Made by a program: the position numbers and the translations under genes. The notes below the pieces were generated by a model. It worked only from the letters and a program-made list of their open reading frames with translations. It made no database searches and was not told the DNA's origin. Shown in pieces: positions 1 through 6,351 of a DNA stretch of 10,063 nt. How positions within the stretch are numbered: position 1 is the stretch's first letter; each line of letters begins with the position of its first letter. The stretch spans positions 2,929-12,991 of the forward strand of contig VBGQ01000100.1 in assembly GCA_005882055.1 (NCBI GenBank), read 5' to 3'. Source of the DNA: Chloroflexota bacterium. Its GTDB lineage: Bacteria > Chloroflexota > Limnocylindria > QHBO01.

Positions 1-1012
1 ACCCCTTGCCCTCCACGATGGTGGTGGTGTCCTTGGTGGCGGTCACGCGCCGCGCCTGACCCAGGTCCTCGAGCTGAACGCTGTCCAGCTTGCGACCGAC
101 CTCCTCGCTGATGACCCGCGCCCCGGTCAGGATCGCGATGTCCTCGAGCATCGCCTTGCGGCGATCCCCGAAGCCCGGAGCCTTGACGGCCAGCACGTTC
201 AGGGTGCCCTTCAGCTTGTTGACGACCAGCGTGGCGAGCGCCTCGCCCTCCACGTCCTCGGCCACGATCAGCAGTGGCCGGCCGACGGTCACGACCTTCT
301 CGAGCGCGGGCAGGATGTCCGCCACCGCCGAGATCTTCTTGTCGGTGACCAGGATGTACGGCTGGTCGAGAGTCGCTTCCATCCGCCCGCCGTCATTGGA
401 CGTGATCATGTAGGCGCTCACGTAGCCGCGGTCGAGCTGCATGCCCTCGACGTATTCCTTGTCGAGCTTGAGCCCCTGGCTCTCCTCGACGGTGACCACG
501 CCGTCCTTGCCGACCTTCTCCATCACCTCGGAGATCATCTCGCCGATCTCCGTGTCGCGCGCCGAGATGGCGGCGATGTGGGCGATGTCGTCCTTGGTCT
601 CCACGGGCTTCGAGAGACGCTTGATCTCTTCCACGATCGCGGCGACGCCGCGCTCAATGCCGCGCTTGAGACCCATCGGGTTGGCGCCAGCGGTGACGTT
701 CTTGAGCCCTTCGGTGATGATCGCCTGGCCCAGCACGATGCTCGTGGTGGTGCCGTCGCCGGCGACGTCGTTGGTCTTGGTCGCGACCTCTTCGAGGAGC
801 TGGGCGCCCATGTTCTCGAATGGGTCCTCAATCTCGATGTCGCGTGCAATGGTCACGCCATCATTGGTGATGGTGGGTGACCCGAATTTCTTGTCCAGGA
901 TTGCGTACCGGCCGCGGGGCCCGATCGTGACTTTGACGGCATCGGCCATCTTGTCGACGCCGCGCTTCAGGGACCGACGCGCCTCCTCGTCAAACAGGAG
1001 CTGCTTCGCCAC
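1..1012 (-). CDS. groEL: Chaperonin GroEL (60 kDa), 3' end cut off by the window edge
   Basis: This is the large chaperonin subunit, which folds proteins in the cytoplasm as a double seven-membered ring with GroES as lid and ATP as fuel. The 337 visible codons cover the N-terminal equatorial, intermediate and most of the apical domain. They begin V(M)[17 protein letters not shown] and include the nucleotide-binding GDGTTT at residues 85-90 and the conserved Asp51 in TNDGVTIA. The C-terminal equatorial half and any Gly-Met tail lie outside the window. I chose the GTG at 1010-1012 because it gives the standard MAKQ-like N terminus. An SD (AAAGGAGG, 1025-1032) lies 12 nt upstream. An ATG at 1021-1023 is nearer the SD but out of frame, giving only an 18-codon ORF. 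The gene follows groES by 47 nt and is surely cotranscribed with it. Identity is certain from the sequence. Confidence 0.98.
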   Translation of the reverse strand, partial: MAKQLLFDEEARRSLKRGVDKMADAVKVTIGPRGRYAILDKKFGSPTITNDGVTIARDIEIEDPFENMGAQLLEEVATKTNDVAGDGTTTSIVLGQAIITEGLKNVTAGANPMGLKRGIERGVAAIVEEIKRLSKPVETKDDIAHIAAISARDTEIGEMISEVMEKVGKDGVVTVEESQGLKLDKEYVEGMQLDRGYVSAYMITSNDGGRMEATLDQPYILVTDKKISAVADILPALEKVVTVGRPLLIVAEDVEGEALATLVVNKLKGTLNVLAVKAPGFGDRRKAMLEDIAILTGARVISEEVGRKLDSVQLEDLGQARRVTATKDTTTIVEGKG

Positions 1013-1024
1013 TGGTGGATCATT

Positions 1025-1032
1025 CCTCCTTT
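1025..1032 (-). promoter_or_regulatory. Shine-Dalgarno site of groEL
   Basis: The minus strand reads AAAGGAGG here, a near-perfect anti-16S match. It is 12 nt from the chosen GTG start and only 1 nt from an out-of-frame ATG. It therefore supports initiation at the GTG but with longer spacing than usual. Confidence 0.7.
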
Positions 1033-1059
1033 GATGAGCCGATGAGCAGGCTTCGCTGA

Positions 1060-1371
1060 CTACTCGACGACAGCCAGGACGTCCTTCTGGGAGAGGATCA
1101 AGAGTTCCTCGTCATCCAGCTTGAACTCCGTCCCGGCGTACTTCTGAAAGAGAATCTTCTGGCCCACCGAGACCTCAATCGGCTCCTTCGAGCCGTCGTC
1201 GAGGGTCCGGCCGGGACCAACCGCCAGGATGGTGCCCTCCTGCGGGCGCTCCTTCGCGGTGTCGGGCAGCACGATGCCGCTCTTCGTCATCTCCTCGCGG
1301 GGTGTAGGCCGGATCACCAGCCGATCGCCCAGAGGCTTGAGTTGCGTGGCTGCCGTGACCGTGGTCGCCAT
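1060..1371 (-). CDS. groES: Co-chaperonin GroES (10 kDa)
   Basis: This 103-aa protein is the heptameric lid of the GroEL folding chamber. The sequence shows the family pattern in order: [12 protein letters not shown] near residues 11-22, the mobile loop SGIVLP at 31-36 that docks onto Gro[12 protein letters not shown] at 45-54, and the [20 protein letters not shown] segment at 70-89. The N terminus ([10 protein letters not shown]) is about nine residues longer than the shortest family members. The frame stays open upstream to 1518, but that part is unlike GroES and overlaps the promoter and operator, so I use the ATG at 1371. It has GGAGG (1384-1388) 12 nt upstream. It is the first gene of the groESL operon, behind a CIRCE operator. 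Confidence 0.98.
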   Translation of the reverse strand: MATTVTAATQLKPLGDRLVIRPTPREEMTKSGIVLPDTAKERPQEGTILAVGPGRTLDDGSKEPIEVSVGQKILFQKYAGTEFKLDDEELLILSQKDVLAVVE

Positions 1372-1460
1372 GTGTGCGTGTTGCCTCCTACGTAGTCGCA
1401 CTGCGCTGCAGGTGCCGATTGGACCCTCCGCGGGCGCCGTGCTGGCCGATGCGACCGGTG

Positions 1461-1487
1461 CTGGCACTCCTGTCCGGAGAGTGCCAG
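1461..1487 (-). promoter_or_regulatory. CIRCE operator (HrcA repressor site) of groESL
   Basis: A perfect 9-9-9 inverted repeat, CTGGCACTC-N9-GAGTGCCAG, matches the CIRCE consensus TTAGCACTC-N9-GAGTGCTAA at the inner seven positions of each arm except for G in place of A at the third base. The mismatches are symmetric. It starts just downstream of the -10 box, where an HrcA dimer would block transcription, and it lies in the groES leader about 90 nt before the start codon. HrcA itself is not in the window. Heat-shock derepression is the expected behaviour from knowledge of this element. Confidence 0.93.
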
Positions 1488-1488
1488 A

Positions 1489-1518
1489 ACGGTACACGTT
1501 GATCGAGCGGCTTGTCAA
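1489..1518 (-). promoter_or_regulatory. Predicted sigma70-type promoter of groESL
   Basis: On the minus strand a perfect -35 hexamer TTGACA (1513-1518) is followed after 18 nt by TACCGT (1489-1494), a moderate -10 of the TAnnnT form. The predicted start point near 1482 falls inside the CIRCE element, as expected for an HrcA-repressed promoter. The position, directly upstream of groES and downstream of a terminator-like hairpin, supports an independent transcription unit. Confidence 0.75.
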
Positions 1519-1535
1519 CCCGAAAGGGGCATGAA

Positions 1536-1568
1536 GAGGCGGCGCCGAATCAGGTTCGGCGCCGCCTC
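1536..1568 (-). terminator. 14-bp perfect hairpin between the small membrane gene and groES
   Basis: GAGGCGGCGCCGAA (1536-1549) and TTCGGCGCCGCCTC (1555-1568) pair perfectly around a 5-nt loop. On the minus strand it is followed by TTCATGCCCCTTT, a weak T-containing tail. It sits 18 nt before the groES -35 box. It probably acts as a second terminator insulating groESL from the upstream operon. A structural or protein-binding role is possible because the T tract is poor. Confidence 0.55.
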
Positions 1569-1628
1569 AAAGCTGTCCCGCCGCGTCGCGCCCCGGCCGA
1601 GATCGGGAAGGCGGGCGGGACGGGAAGG

Positions 1629-1659
1629 AAGGCCCGCGCCGGGGCAGCGCGCGGGCCTT
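1629..1659 (-). terminator. Terminator hairpin of the 77-aa membrane protein gene
   Basis: An 11-bp perfect stem (AAGGCCCGCGC at 1629-1639 with GCGCGGGCCTT at 1649-1659) closes a 9-nt loop. In the minus-strand direction it starts 6 nt after the stop codon at 1666 and is followed by CCTTCCCGTCCCG, a pyrimidine-rich but not pure-T tail. Position and stem stability make it an intrinsic-type terminator. Confidence 0.65.
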
Positions 1660-1665
1660 GTTCGA

Positions 1666-1899
1666 TTACGCCAGATCCAGCAGTGCGCTGGCGCTCGGCG
1701 TCGCTTGGTTTCCGGTGTTCGTTCCCCCGTTGTTCGCTCCGCTGCCTGGGTTGATCAGCAGGAACCAGACGAGCAGCGCGATGATGAGGATGGCGATCAG
1801 GATGCCCACGATGAAGCCGATCCCGGTGCCATCAGCCGGGGCCGGAGTGACCGGTCCCGCCGGCTGACTCGGCGGCGGGTTGACGTTGACCTGACCCAT
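1666..1899 (-). CDS. Small single-pass membrane protein with Pro- and Gly/Asn-rich tails, function unknown
   Basis: I do not recognise a family. The 77-aa product has a Pro-rich N-terminal segment (PPPSQPAGPVTPAPA, residues 8-22), one strongly hydrophobic helix at about residues 27-49, and a low-complexity polar C-terminal segment rich in Gly, Asn and Thr (51-68). The ATG at 1899 is chosen because AGGAGG lies 11 nt upstream. An upstream in-frame ATG at 1950 has no comparable site. It follows tatD by 81 nt on the same strand and is ended by one or two hairpins, so it is probably the last gene of that unit or a monocistron. With no signal-peptidase site evident it is likely a membrane-anchored tail protein. 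That is inference. Confidence 0.75.
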   Translation of the reverse strand: MGQVNVNPPPSQPAGPVTPAPADGTGIGFIVGILIAILIIALLVWFLLINPGSGANNGGTNTGNQATPSASALLDLA

Positions 1900-1980
1900 G
1901 CGCTCTTGACCCTCCTTCAGGGGACTCGAGTTATCGCCCAGATTCCGCAAGTGGCATGCCAGCGCGAGGCTGGGAGGCGA

Positions 1981-2778
1981 TCAGCCAGTCCTCGACTCGA
2001 GGCCGAGCAGCCTGTCGAGGTTCGAGCGAGCCGCTGCAGCGATCGCCTCCGGGCTCGTTTCTCGGAGTCGCCCCAGCTCCGCTGCCACGCGAAGCGCGGT
2101 GATCGGCTCGTTCCGACGATCCGCACCGGGACCCAGCCAGGGAGCGTCGGTCTCGACCAGGATGGCGGTCGCGGGGAGGTCGGCCGCCGCGGCTCTCGGT
2201 CCGGTTGCGGATTTGAAGCTCAGCGGCAGGGCGAAGGAGACGAGAAACCCGCGCCCAGCCAGCGTGGCCGCCATGGCCGCGTCACCCGAGAAGCAGTGCA
2301 GCACCCCGGGCGGTGCTACGGGCGGCGCGGCGGGCTCGACCCAGGCAAGCAGCGCGGAGATGATCTCTCCGTGCGCCTCCCGGTCGTGGACCAGGACCGG
2401 CTTGCCGACCCGTCTCGCCAGGTCGAGCTGTCGCGCGAAGGCCGCGCGCTGGACGTCGTGTGGCGACAGGTTGCGGAAGAAGTCGAGCCCGATCTCGCCG
2501 ATTGCGACCACCCGCGGGTCTACGGCCAATTCCTCGACGCGTGCCCACGTAGGTTCGTCGGCCTCCGCGACGTGGTGGGGATGCACACCCACGGCGGCCT
2601 GGATGAGCTCCGGGAACCGGTCGCTGAGCTCGAGGGCAGCCTCGGAGCTGGGAAGGTCCCAGCCCGGGACGACGATGCGGACGATCCCCGCCTCTCGAGC
2701 GCGCTCGATGACCTCGACCCGGTCGTGGTCGAAGGCGGGATGCTGGAGATGGCAATGGGAGTCGACGAGGCCCGGCAC
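1981..2778 (-). CDS. tatD: TatD-family metal-dependent hydrolase (deoxyribonuclease)
   Basis: The predicted product is 265 aa, normal for cytoplasmic TatD-family metallohydrolases, which cleave DNA in the characterised members. Metal ligands and signature motifs appear in order: DSHCHL (residues 6-11, His8 and His10), GVHPHH (64-69), GEIGLDF (94-100, Glu95), LVHDREAH (His131), LHCFSG (His161) and VETDAPWL, followed by the family's RRNEP motif. The start is uncertain. The GTG at 2776-2778 puts the first motif six residues in, as is typical. It has no clear SD but begins 23 nt after the MetRS stop, so translational coupling is likely. Alternatives further upstream would overlap metG. The tatD gene follows metG in many bacteria, which fits here. 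Confidence 0.95.
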   Translation of the reverse strand: MPGLVDSHCHLQHPAFDHDRVEVIERAREAGIVRIVVPGWDLPSSEAALELSDRFPELIQAAVGVHPHHVAEADEPTWARVEELAVDPRVVAIGEIGLDFFRNLSPHDVQRAAFARQLDLARRVGKPVLVHDREAHGEIISALLAWVEPAAPPVAPPGVLHCFSGDAAMAATLAGRGFLVSFALPLSFKSATGPRAAAADLPATAILVETDAPWLGPGADRRNEPITALRVAAELGRLRETSPEAIAAAARSNLDRLLGLESRTG

Positions 2779-2801
2779 ACGCGCGGGCGCGGCACGCCGG
2801 G

Positions 2802-4433
2802 TCAGGTGGCGACCCCCGGCGAGCTGGCATTGCGCATCGGGTCGTCTGCCGGCGCCTCGTCGAGCGACCCGCCCTCCTCGGGCAGCTCGGTGCGCGGGAA
2901 GAGGGGCTCTGCCTGGCCAGTGCGCCAGCCGTCGGCGATGGTGCCCCAGCTGAGCAGCGCGTCGAGACCCGGCCCGCCGGCACCGCGCCCGTCGTAGGGA
3001 GCTGGCACTCCCAGCTGATCTGCGAGCCTCGCGGCGCTGCCCGGCGCGAACGGGGCAAGTAGGTGCCCCAACAGCCGGCACGTCTCGGCCATCACCGAGA
3101 GCACCTCGCCGACGCGGTCGTCCTCGCCGTGGCGTTTGAGGTTCCACGGCGCCTGCGACTCGGCGTACCCGTTGCCGGCTCCGGCAAGGGCCATCACTGA
3201 GGCGAGCGCCTCGTCGAATTGGAGGCGCTGCATGGCCGCGTGGTAGTCGGCGATCGCGCGATCTGCGGTGGCCCGCAGTTCCAGGTCCGCCGGCGCGGTC
3301 GCGGAGGAGACGGGCGGGAGGACGCCATCGGCATAGCGGGCGCTCATGCTCACCGTGCGGTTGACGAGGTTTCCCAGGTCGTTGGCCAGGTCCGCGTTGT
3401 AGCGCCGCACGAGGCCGCTCAGCGTGATGTCTGCATCCCGATCGAACGGGATCTCACGCAGGACCACGTAGCGCACACCGTCGACGCCAAACAGGGCCAC
3501 CGCATCCTCGGGGCGGATCACGTTCCCGCGGGTCTTGCTCATCTTCTCGCCACGCAAGGTCATGAAGCCGTGCGCGAACACCTGGCGCGGGAGCGGTAGG
3601 CCGGCGCTCGTCAGCATCGCCGGCCAGTAGAGGCAGTGGAAGCGGGTGATGTTCTTGCCGATGACGTGCACGTCCGCAGGCCACCACTTCTCGAAGGCCG
3701 CCTGATCGCCCGGGAAGCCAGCGCCGGTGACGTAGTTGGTCAAGGCGTCGAACCATACGTAGATGCGATGCCCAGGGTCGCCTGGGAAGGGAATCCCCCA
3801 TTCGTTGCCGGCGCGGCTCACCGAGAAGTCGCGCAGCCCCTCGCGCAACCAGGCCAGGACCTCGTTGCGAAAGTGCTCGGGCTCGCAGAAGCCCGGGTTC
3901 TCCGCGTAGAGCCGCTCGAGGTCGCCCTGATATCGGCTCAGGCGGAAGAAGTAGTTCTCCTCTTCGAGCCATTGCAGCTCCAGCGTCGGATGGTCCGGGC
4001 AGTGGCCATCGACCAGCTGTGACTCGGTCTTGAACTCGTTGTCGCCCGGGCAATACCAGCCGGAGTAGATCCCCTTGTAGATGTCACCCCTCGCCTGCGC
4101 GCGCCGCACCATCTCGAGCGACGCCTCGACATGGTCTGGATCGGTGGTGCGAATGAATCGGTCGTAGCTGATCTCGAATCCATCGAACGCAGTCCGCCAG
4201 CTGGCAGCCCAGGCGTCGACGAGGGACCGCGGGTCGGTCCCGTGCTCGCGGGCCAGCGGCTCGACCTGAGCGGAGTGCTCGTCCATGCCGGTCAGGAATC
4301 GCGTCTCCCGGCCGAGCAGGCGCTGGTAGCGTGCCAGCGCATCGGCGCCAATGGCCTCGAAGAGCGAGTGCAGCGCCGGCGACGCGGTCGGATAGAAGAT
4401 CGCGGTGGTCAGATAGAAGCGGTCCTTGGTCAT
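2802..4433 (-). CDS. metG: Methionyl-tRNA synthetase, short form, with an altered HIGH motif
   Basis: This class I enzyme charges tRNA-Met with methionine. The 543-aa protein shows FYLTTAIFYP at 6-15, TGMDEH at 48-53, WGIPFPGD at 212-219, YVWFDALTNY at 225-234, GKNITRFHCLYWPAML at 259-274, KMSKTRGN at 297-304 and a helical anticodon-binding domain from about 340 to 515. A zinc-knuckle region has Cys128, Asp131, Cys145 and His148, with Asp where many relatives have Cys. It lacks the C-terminal EMAP-like tRNA-binding domain and ends in a polar tail. The odd feature is the HIGH position, Ala-Leu-His-Ser at 20-23. The frame is intact on both sides. The ATG at 4433 aligns with known N termini; its SD is weak. 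It starts 16 nt after the flavoprotein gene, so one operon is likely. Confidence 0.96.
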   Translation of the reverse strand: MTKDRFYLTTAIFYPTASPALHSLFEAIGADALARYQRLLGRETRFLTGMDEHSAQVEPLAREHGTDPRSLVDAWAASWRTAFDGFEISYDRFIRTTDPDHVEASLEMVRRAQARGDIYKGIYSGWYCPGDNEFKTESQLVDGHCPDHPTLELQWLEEENYFFRLSRYQGDLERLYAENPGFCEPEHFRNEVLAWLREGLRDFSVSRAGNEWGIPFPGDPGHRIYVWFDALTNYVTGAGFPGDQAAFEKWWPADVHVIGKNITRFHCLYWPAMLTSAGLPLPRQVFAHGFMTLRGEKMSKTRGNVIRPEDAVALFGVDGVRYVVLREIPFDRDADITLSGLVRRYNADLANDLGNLVNRTVSMSARYADGVLPPVSSATAPADLELRATADRAIADYHAAMQRLQFDEALASVMALAGAGNGYAESQAPWNLKRHGEDDRVGEVLSVMAETCRLLGHLLAPFAPGSAARLADQLGVPAPYDGRGAGGPGLDALLSWGTIADGWRTGQAEPLFPRTELPEEGGSLDEAPADDPMRNASSPGVAT

Positions 4434-4449
4434 CACGCGGACTCGCTGA

Positions 4450-5277
4450 TCACGGCTCGGGCTCCCGATCGGCCGCCTCGTCTTCGCCCTCCGCGTCGTC
4501 GACGACCTCGGCACCCGCGCCAACCGCCACGCCGTGAGCTCGTCCCTTGGGCCAGTAGAGCTCCTTGCGCACCTGCTCGGGCGCGAAGCCCCGGGCCTGC
4601 GCACACTCGTCCACCGCCACGATCATCTCCGGATTCCCGCAGAGATAGAGGGTGGTCGAGTCGGGCGTGAGCCCATGCCCGTCCAGCTGCCCGGGCACGA
4701 TCGTCTCGACGCGCCCCGTGGGACCTCGCCAGCCCGGGTTCAGCTGCGGGCGCGAGATCGTGCTGACGTAGTGCAGCGGAAACCCGTCTCGCTCAAGGCC
4801 TTCCAGCTCGCCGCGCCAGGCCAGGTCGTGCTCGTGGCTGACGCCGTGGAGCAACACGATCTCCCGTTCCTGGCCACGGTCGCGCAGCGTGTCGAGCATG
4901 CTCATGAAGGGCGCGAGTCCCGTTCCCGACGCCACGAAGAGCGCGGTGTGGTCGTCGTCCTGCAGCAGGAAGCGGCCCTTGGGGCCCTTGATGTTGATCG
5001 GGTCCCCCACCCGCAGCTCCCAGAGGAGGTTGGTGAACGCCCCGCCTTCCACCAGGCGGATGAAGAACTCGTACTCGGTCAGGTCGTCGGCGGAGGATGA
5101 GATGGACATCGGCCGCTGGACCAGTTTCCCCTCGCTACCCACGAGACCGAGGGTCGCGTACTGGCCCGGCTCGAACGCGAACGGCGGGTCGAGGCTCTCG
5201 ACACCCACGATGGCCAGGCCGGGGGCAACTTCCTCCCACCGGCTCAGACGGCCGTTGTACGGATAGGGGTCGCTCAT
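4450..5277 (-). CDS. Ferredoxin-NADP reductase-like FAD/NAD(P)-binding oxidoreductase
   Basis: The 275-aa protein has the two-domain FNR fold: an FAD-binding beta barrel (about residues 10-105, with FEPGQYATL at 35-43 and RPMS at 55-58) and a pyridine-nucleotide-binding domain (about 112-245, with ASGTGLAPFMSML at 116-128, LYLCGNPEMI at 210-219 and KELYW at 238-242). It would move electrons between NADPH and ferredoxin or flavodoxin; the real partner is unknown. The FAD motif is R-P-M-S instead of the usual R-x-Y-S. A roughly 30-residue acidic tail follows the normal end of the family. I chose the ATG at 5277 because GGAG lies 8 nt upstream and the family-like part begins soon after. It is the first gene of a minus-strand run with metG and tatD. 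Confidence 0.92.
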   Translation of the reverse strand: MSDPYPYNGRLSRWEEVAPGLAIVGVESLDPPFAFEPGQYATLGLVGSEGKLVQRPMSISSSADDLTEYEFFIRLVEGGAFTNLLWELRVGDPINIKGPKGRFLLQDDDHTALFVASGTGLAPFMSMLDTLRDRGQEREIVLLHGVSHEHDLAWRGELEGLERDGFPLHYVSTISRPQLNPGWRGPTGRVETIVPGQLDGHGLTPDSTTLYLCGNPEMIVAVDECAQARGFAPEQVRKELYWPKGRAHGVAVGAGAEVVDDAEGEDEAADREPEP

Positions 5278-5330
5278 GCGAGGGTCTCCGGTGCTCGACG
5301 CCCGAACGCGCCACTCGGTGACGAGGCGCA

Positions 5331-5336
5331 AGTATA
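5331..5336 (-). promoter_or_regulatory. Possible -10 box for the flavoprotein-metG-tatD unit
   Basis: TATACT on the minus strand, 54 nt upstream of the flavoprotein start, is close to the TATAAT consensus and stands out in GC-rich sequence. No convincing -35 lies 16-18 nt away (the TTGGCA upstream is 26 nt off), so this is a weak prediction based on one hexamer in the right divergent intergenic region. Confidence 0.35.
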
Positions 5337-5394
5337 CGGTCGTGCGGCACCGGCAGCCCTTGTGCCAAGGGCGCTGGATTAGGCTTCAGGACCG

Positions 5395-5934
5395 ATGACT
5401 CCGATGAACCTGCGACTGCGCGAATGGCAGGAGGGGGACCTTGCGCTCCTCCACGCCCTGCTCGGTGACCCCGAGATGACGCGCTTCCTGGGAGGCTCCG
5501 AGTCACCCGAGCAGATTGCCGCCCGCCATCTGCGGTACGTCGCCCTTGCGGGGACCGGCACCGGCCACATGCTGGTCATCCTGTCCGGTCCGAGTTGGGT
5601 GACGGTTGGATCGGTGGGCTATTGGGACAAGGAATGGGAGGGCGAGGGGGTGTACGAGATGGGTTGGAGCGTCCTTCCCGAGTACCAGGGCCGCGGCATC
5701 GGCACGCGTGCCACCGAGCTCGCGCTCGACCATGCGCGGGCCGATGGACGCCACCACTCGGTCCACGCCTTCCCTTCCATGGACAACGCAGCATCCAACG
5801 CCATCTGCCGGAAGGCTGGGTTCAGGCTCCTTGGCGCGCACGATTTCGAGTACCCCAAGGGGAGCTGGATGCGCTGCAATGACTGGCGCTTTGATCTCCA
5901 GCCGCCGAACTCGCCGAGGCCCGCAACGGGCTAG
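5395..5934 (+). CDS. GNAT-family N-acetyltransferase (RimJ/RimL-like)
   Basis: The 179-aa protein has the layout of a GCN5-related acetyltransferase that moves an acetyl group from acetyl-CoA to an amine. It shows LRLREWQEGDLALLHALL at 6-23, a central beta strand GWSVLPEYQGRGIGTRA at 90-106 carrying the acetyl-CoA pyrophosphate-binding Q/R-x-x-G-x-G/A loop (QGRGIG, 98-103), and DNAASNAICRKAGFRLLG at 130-147, the usual final motif. The substrate cannot be told from sequence; RimJ/RimL-like members act on ribosomal protein N termini, but many relatives modify small molecules. The ATG at 5395 has AGGA 4 nt upstream; a second ATG at 5404 is possible. It is divergent from the flavoprotein gene and followed by 93 nt before the next gene. 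Confidence 0.9.
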   Translation: MTPMNLRLREWQEGDLALLHALLGDPEMTRFLGGSESPEQIAARHLRYVALAGTGTGHMLVILSGPSWVTVGSVGYWDKEWEGEGVYEMGWSVLPEYQGRGIGTRATELALDHARADGRHHSVHAFPSMDNAASNAICRKAGFRLLGAHDFEYPKGSWMRCNDWRFDLQPPNSPRPATG

Positions 5935-5981
5935 TTAGCTTCGTGGCACGAGGGATGCATTTCCGCCCGGTCTGAGCCGTC

Positions 5982-6002
5982 CCGCCGCGTTGCTCGCGGC
6001 GG
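5982..6002 (+). terminator. Hairpin after the GNAT gene
   Basis: CCGCCGCG and CGCGGCGG pair perfectly around a TTGCT loop, 47 nt after the acetyltransferase stop and 25 nt before the next start. There is no T tract, so it may be a weak terminator or a leader hairpin of the membrane protein gene. Confidence 0.35.
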
Positions 6003-6027
6003 CGGCACGTAATCACGGGAGGTCGCA

Positions 6028-6297
6028 ATGCATCTGGACCCTGGCGGCATCATCGCGTGGATCGTGGTTGGCCTCGTGGCCGGCTGGCTGGCCGGCGTGG
6101 TCATGAAGGGCGGCGGCTTCGGCCTCATCGGCGACATCGTCGTGGGGCTGATTGGCGCGTTCGTCGGAGGCCTGGTCTTCAGCGTGATCACCGGTGGCGG
6201 TAGCGCGGGCTTCTGGGGGAGCATCGTGGTGGCCTTCATTGGGGCGATCATCCTGATCGCGATCATTCGCGCACTTCCGGGCAGATCGCCCGTTTGA
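6028..6297 (+). CDS. YeaQ/YmgE/GlsB-type small membrane protein (transglycosylase-associated family)
   Basis: The 89-aa protein matches the Transgly_assoc family pattern: a first helix with IIAWIVVGLVAGWLAG (8-23), the characteristic short loop with KGGGFGLIGDIVVGLIGAFVGG (27-48), and a last helix with WGSIVVAFIGAIILIAIIR (63-81). Three membrane helices fill nearly the whole chain. Members are often linked to stress response, but no biochemical activity is established. The ATG at 6028 has a strong SD (GGGAGG, spacing 5). A perfect hairpin follows 5 nt after the stop. Confidence 0.95.
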   Translation: MHLDPGGIIAWIVVGLVAGWLAGVVMKGGGFGLIGDIVVGLIGAFVGGLVFSVITGGGSAGFWGSIVVAFIGAIILIAIIRALPGRSPV

Positions 6298-6302
6298 GAT
6301 CC

Positions 6303-6326
6303 GCCAGCCACCGCAAGGTGGCTGGC
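6303..6326 (+). terminator. GCAA-tetraloop hairpin after the YeaQ-type gene
   Basis: GCCAGCCACC and GGTGGCTGGC form a perfect 10-bp stem closed by the GNRA tetraloop GCAA, starting 5 nt after the stop codon at 6297. No T tract follows, so it may protect the 3' end of the mRNA as well as, or instead of, terminating transcription. It lies 25 nt before the next start codon. Confidence 0.55.
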
Positions 6327-6351
6327 AAGGTGGATGGTCTACACCTAGGCG

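Noticed and set aside
441..1034. A 197-codon plus-strand frame opposite groEL
   Set aside because: Ser/Thr-rich translation typical of the antisense of a chaperonin gene; groEL itself is unmistakable.
1531..2997. A 488-codon open frame on the plus strand opposite tatD
   Set aside because: Low-complexity Arg-rich translation, no recognisable motif, and it begins inside the hairpin region before groES. tatD on the other strand explains the sequence.
5278..5394. A full divergent promoter pair between the flavoprotein and GNAT genes
   Set aside because: Only a single -10-like hexamer (TATACT) on the minus strand is convincing; plus-strand candidates have wrong spacing (TTGTGC to TAGGCT is 14 nt).
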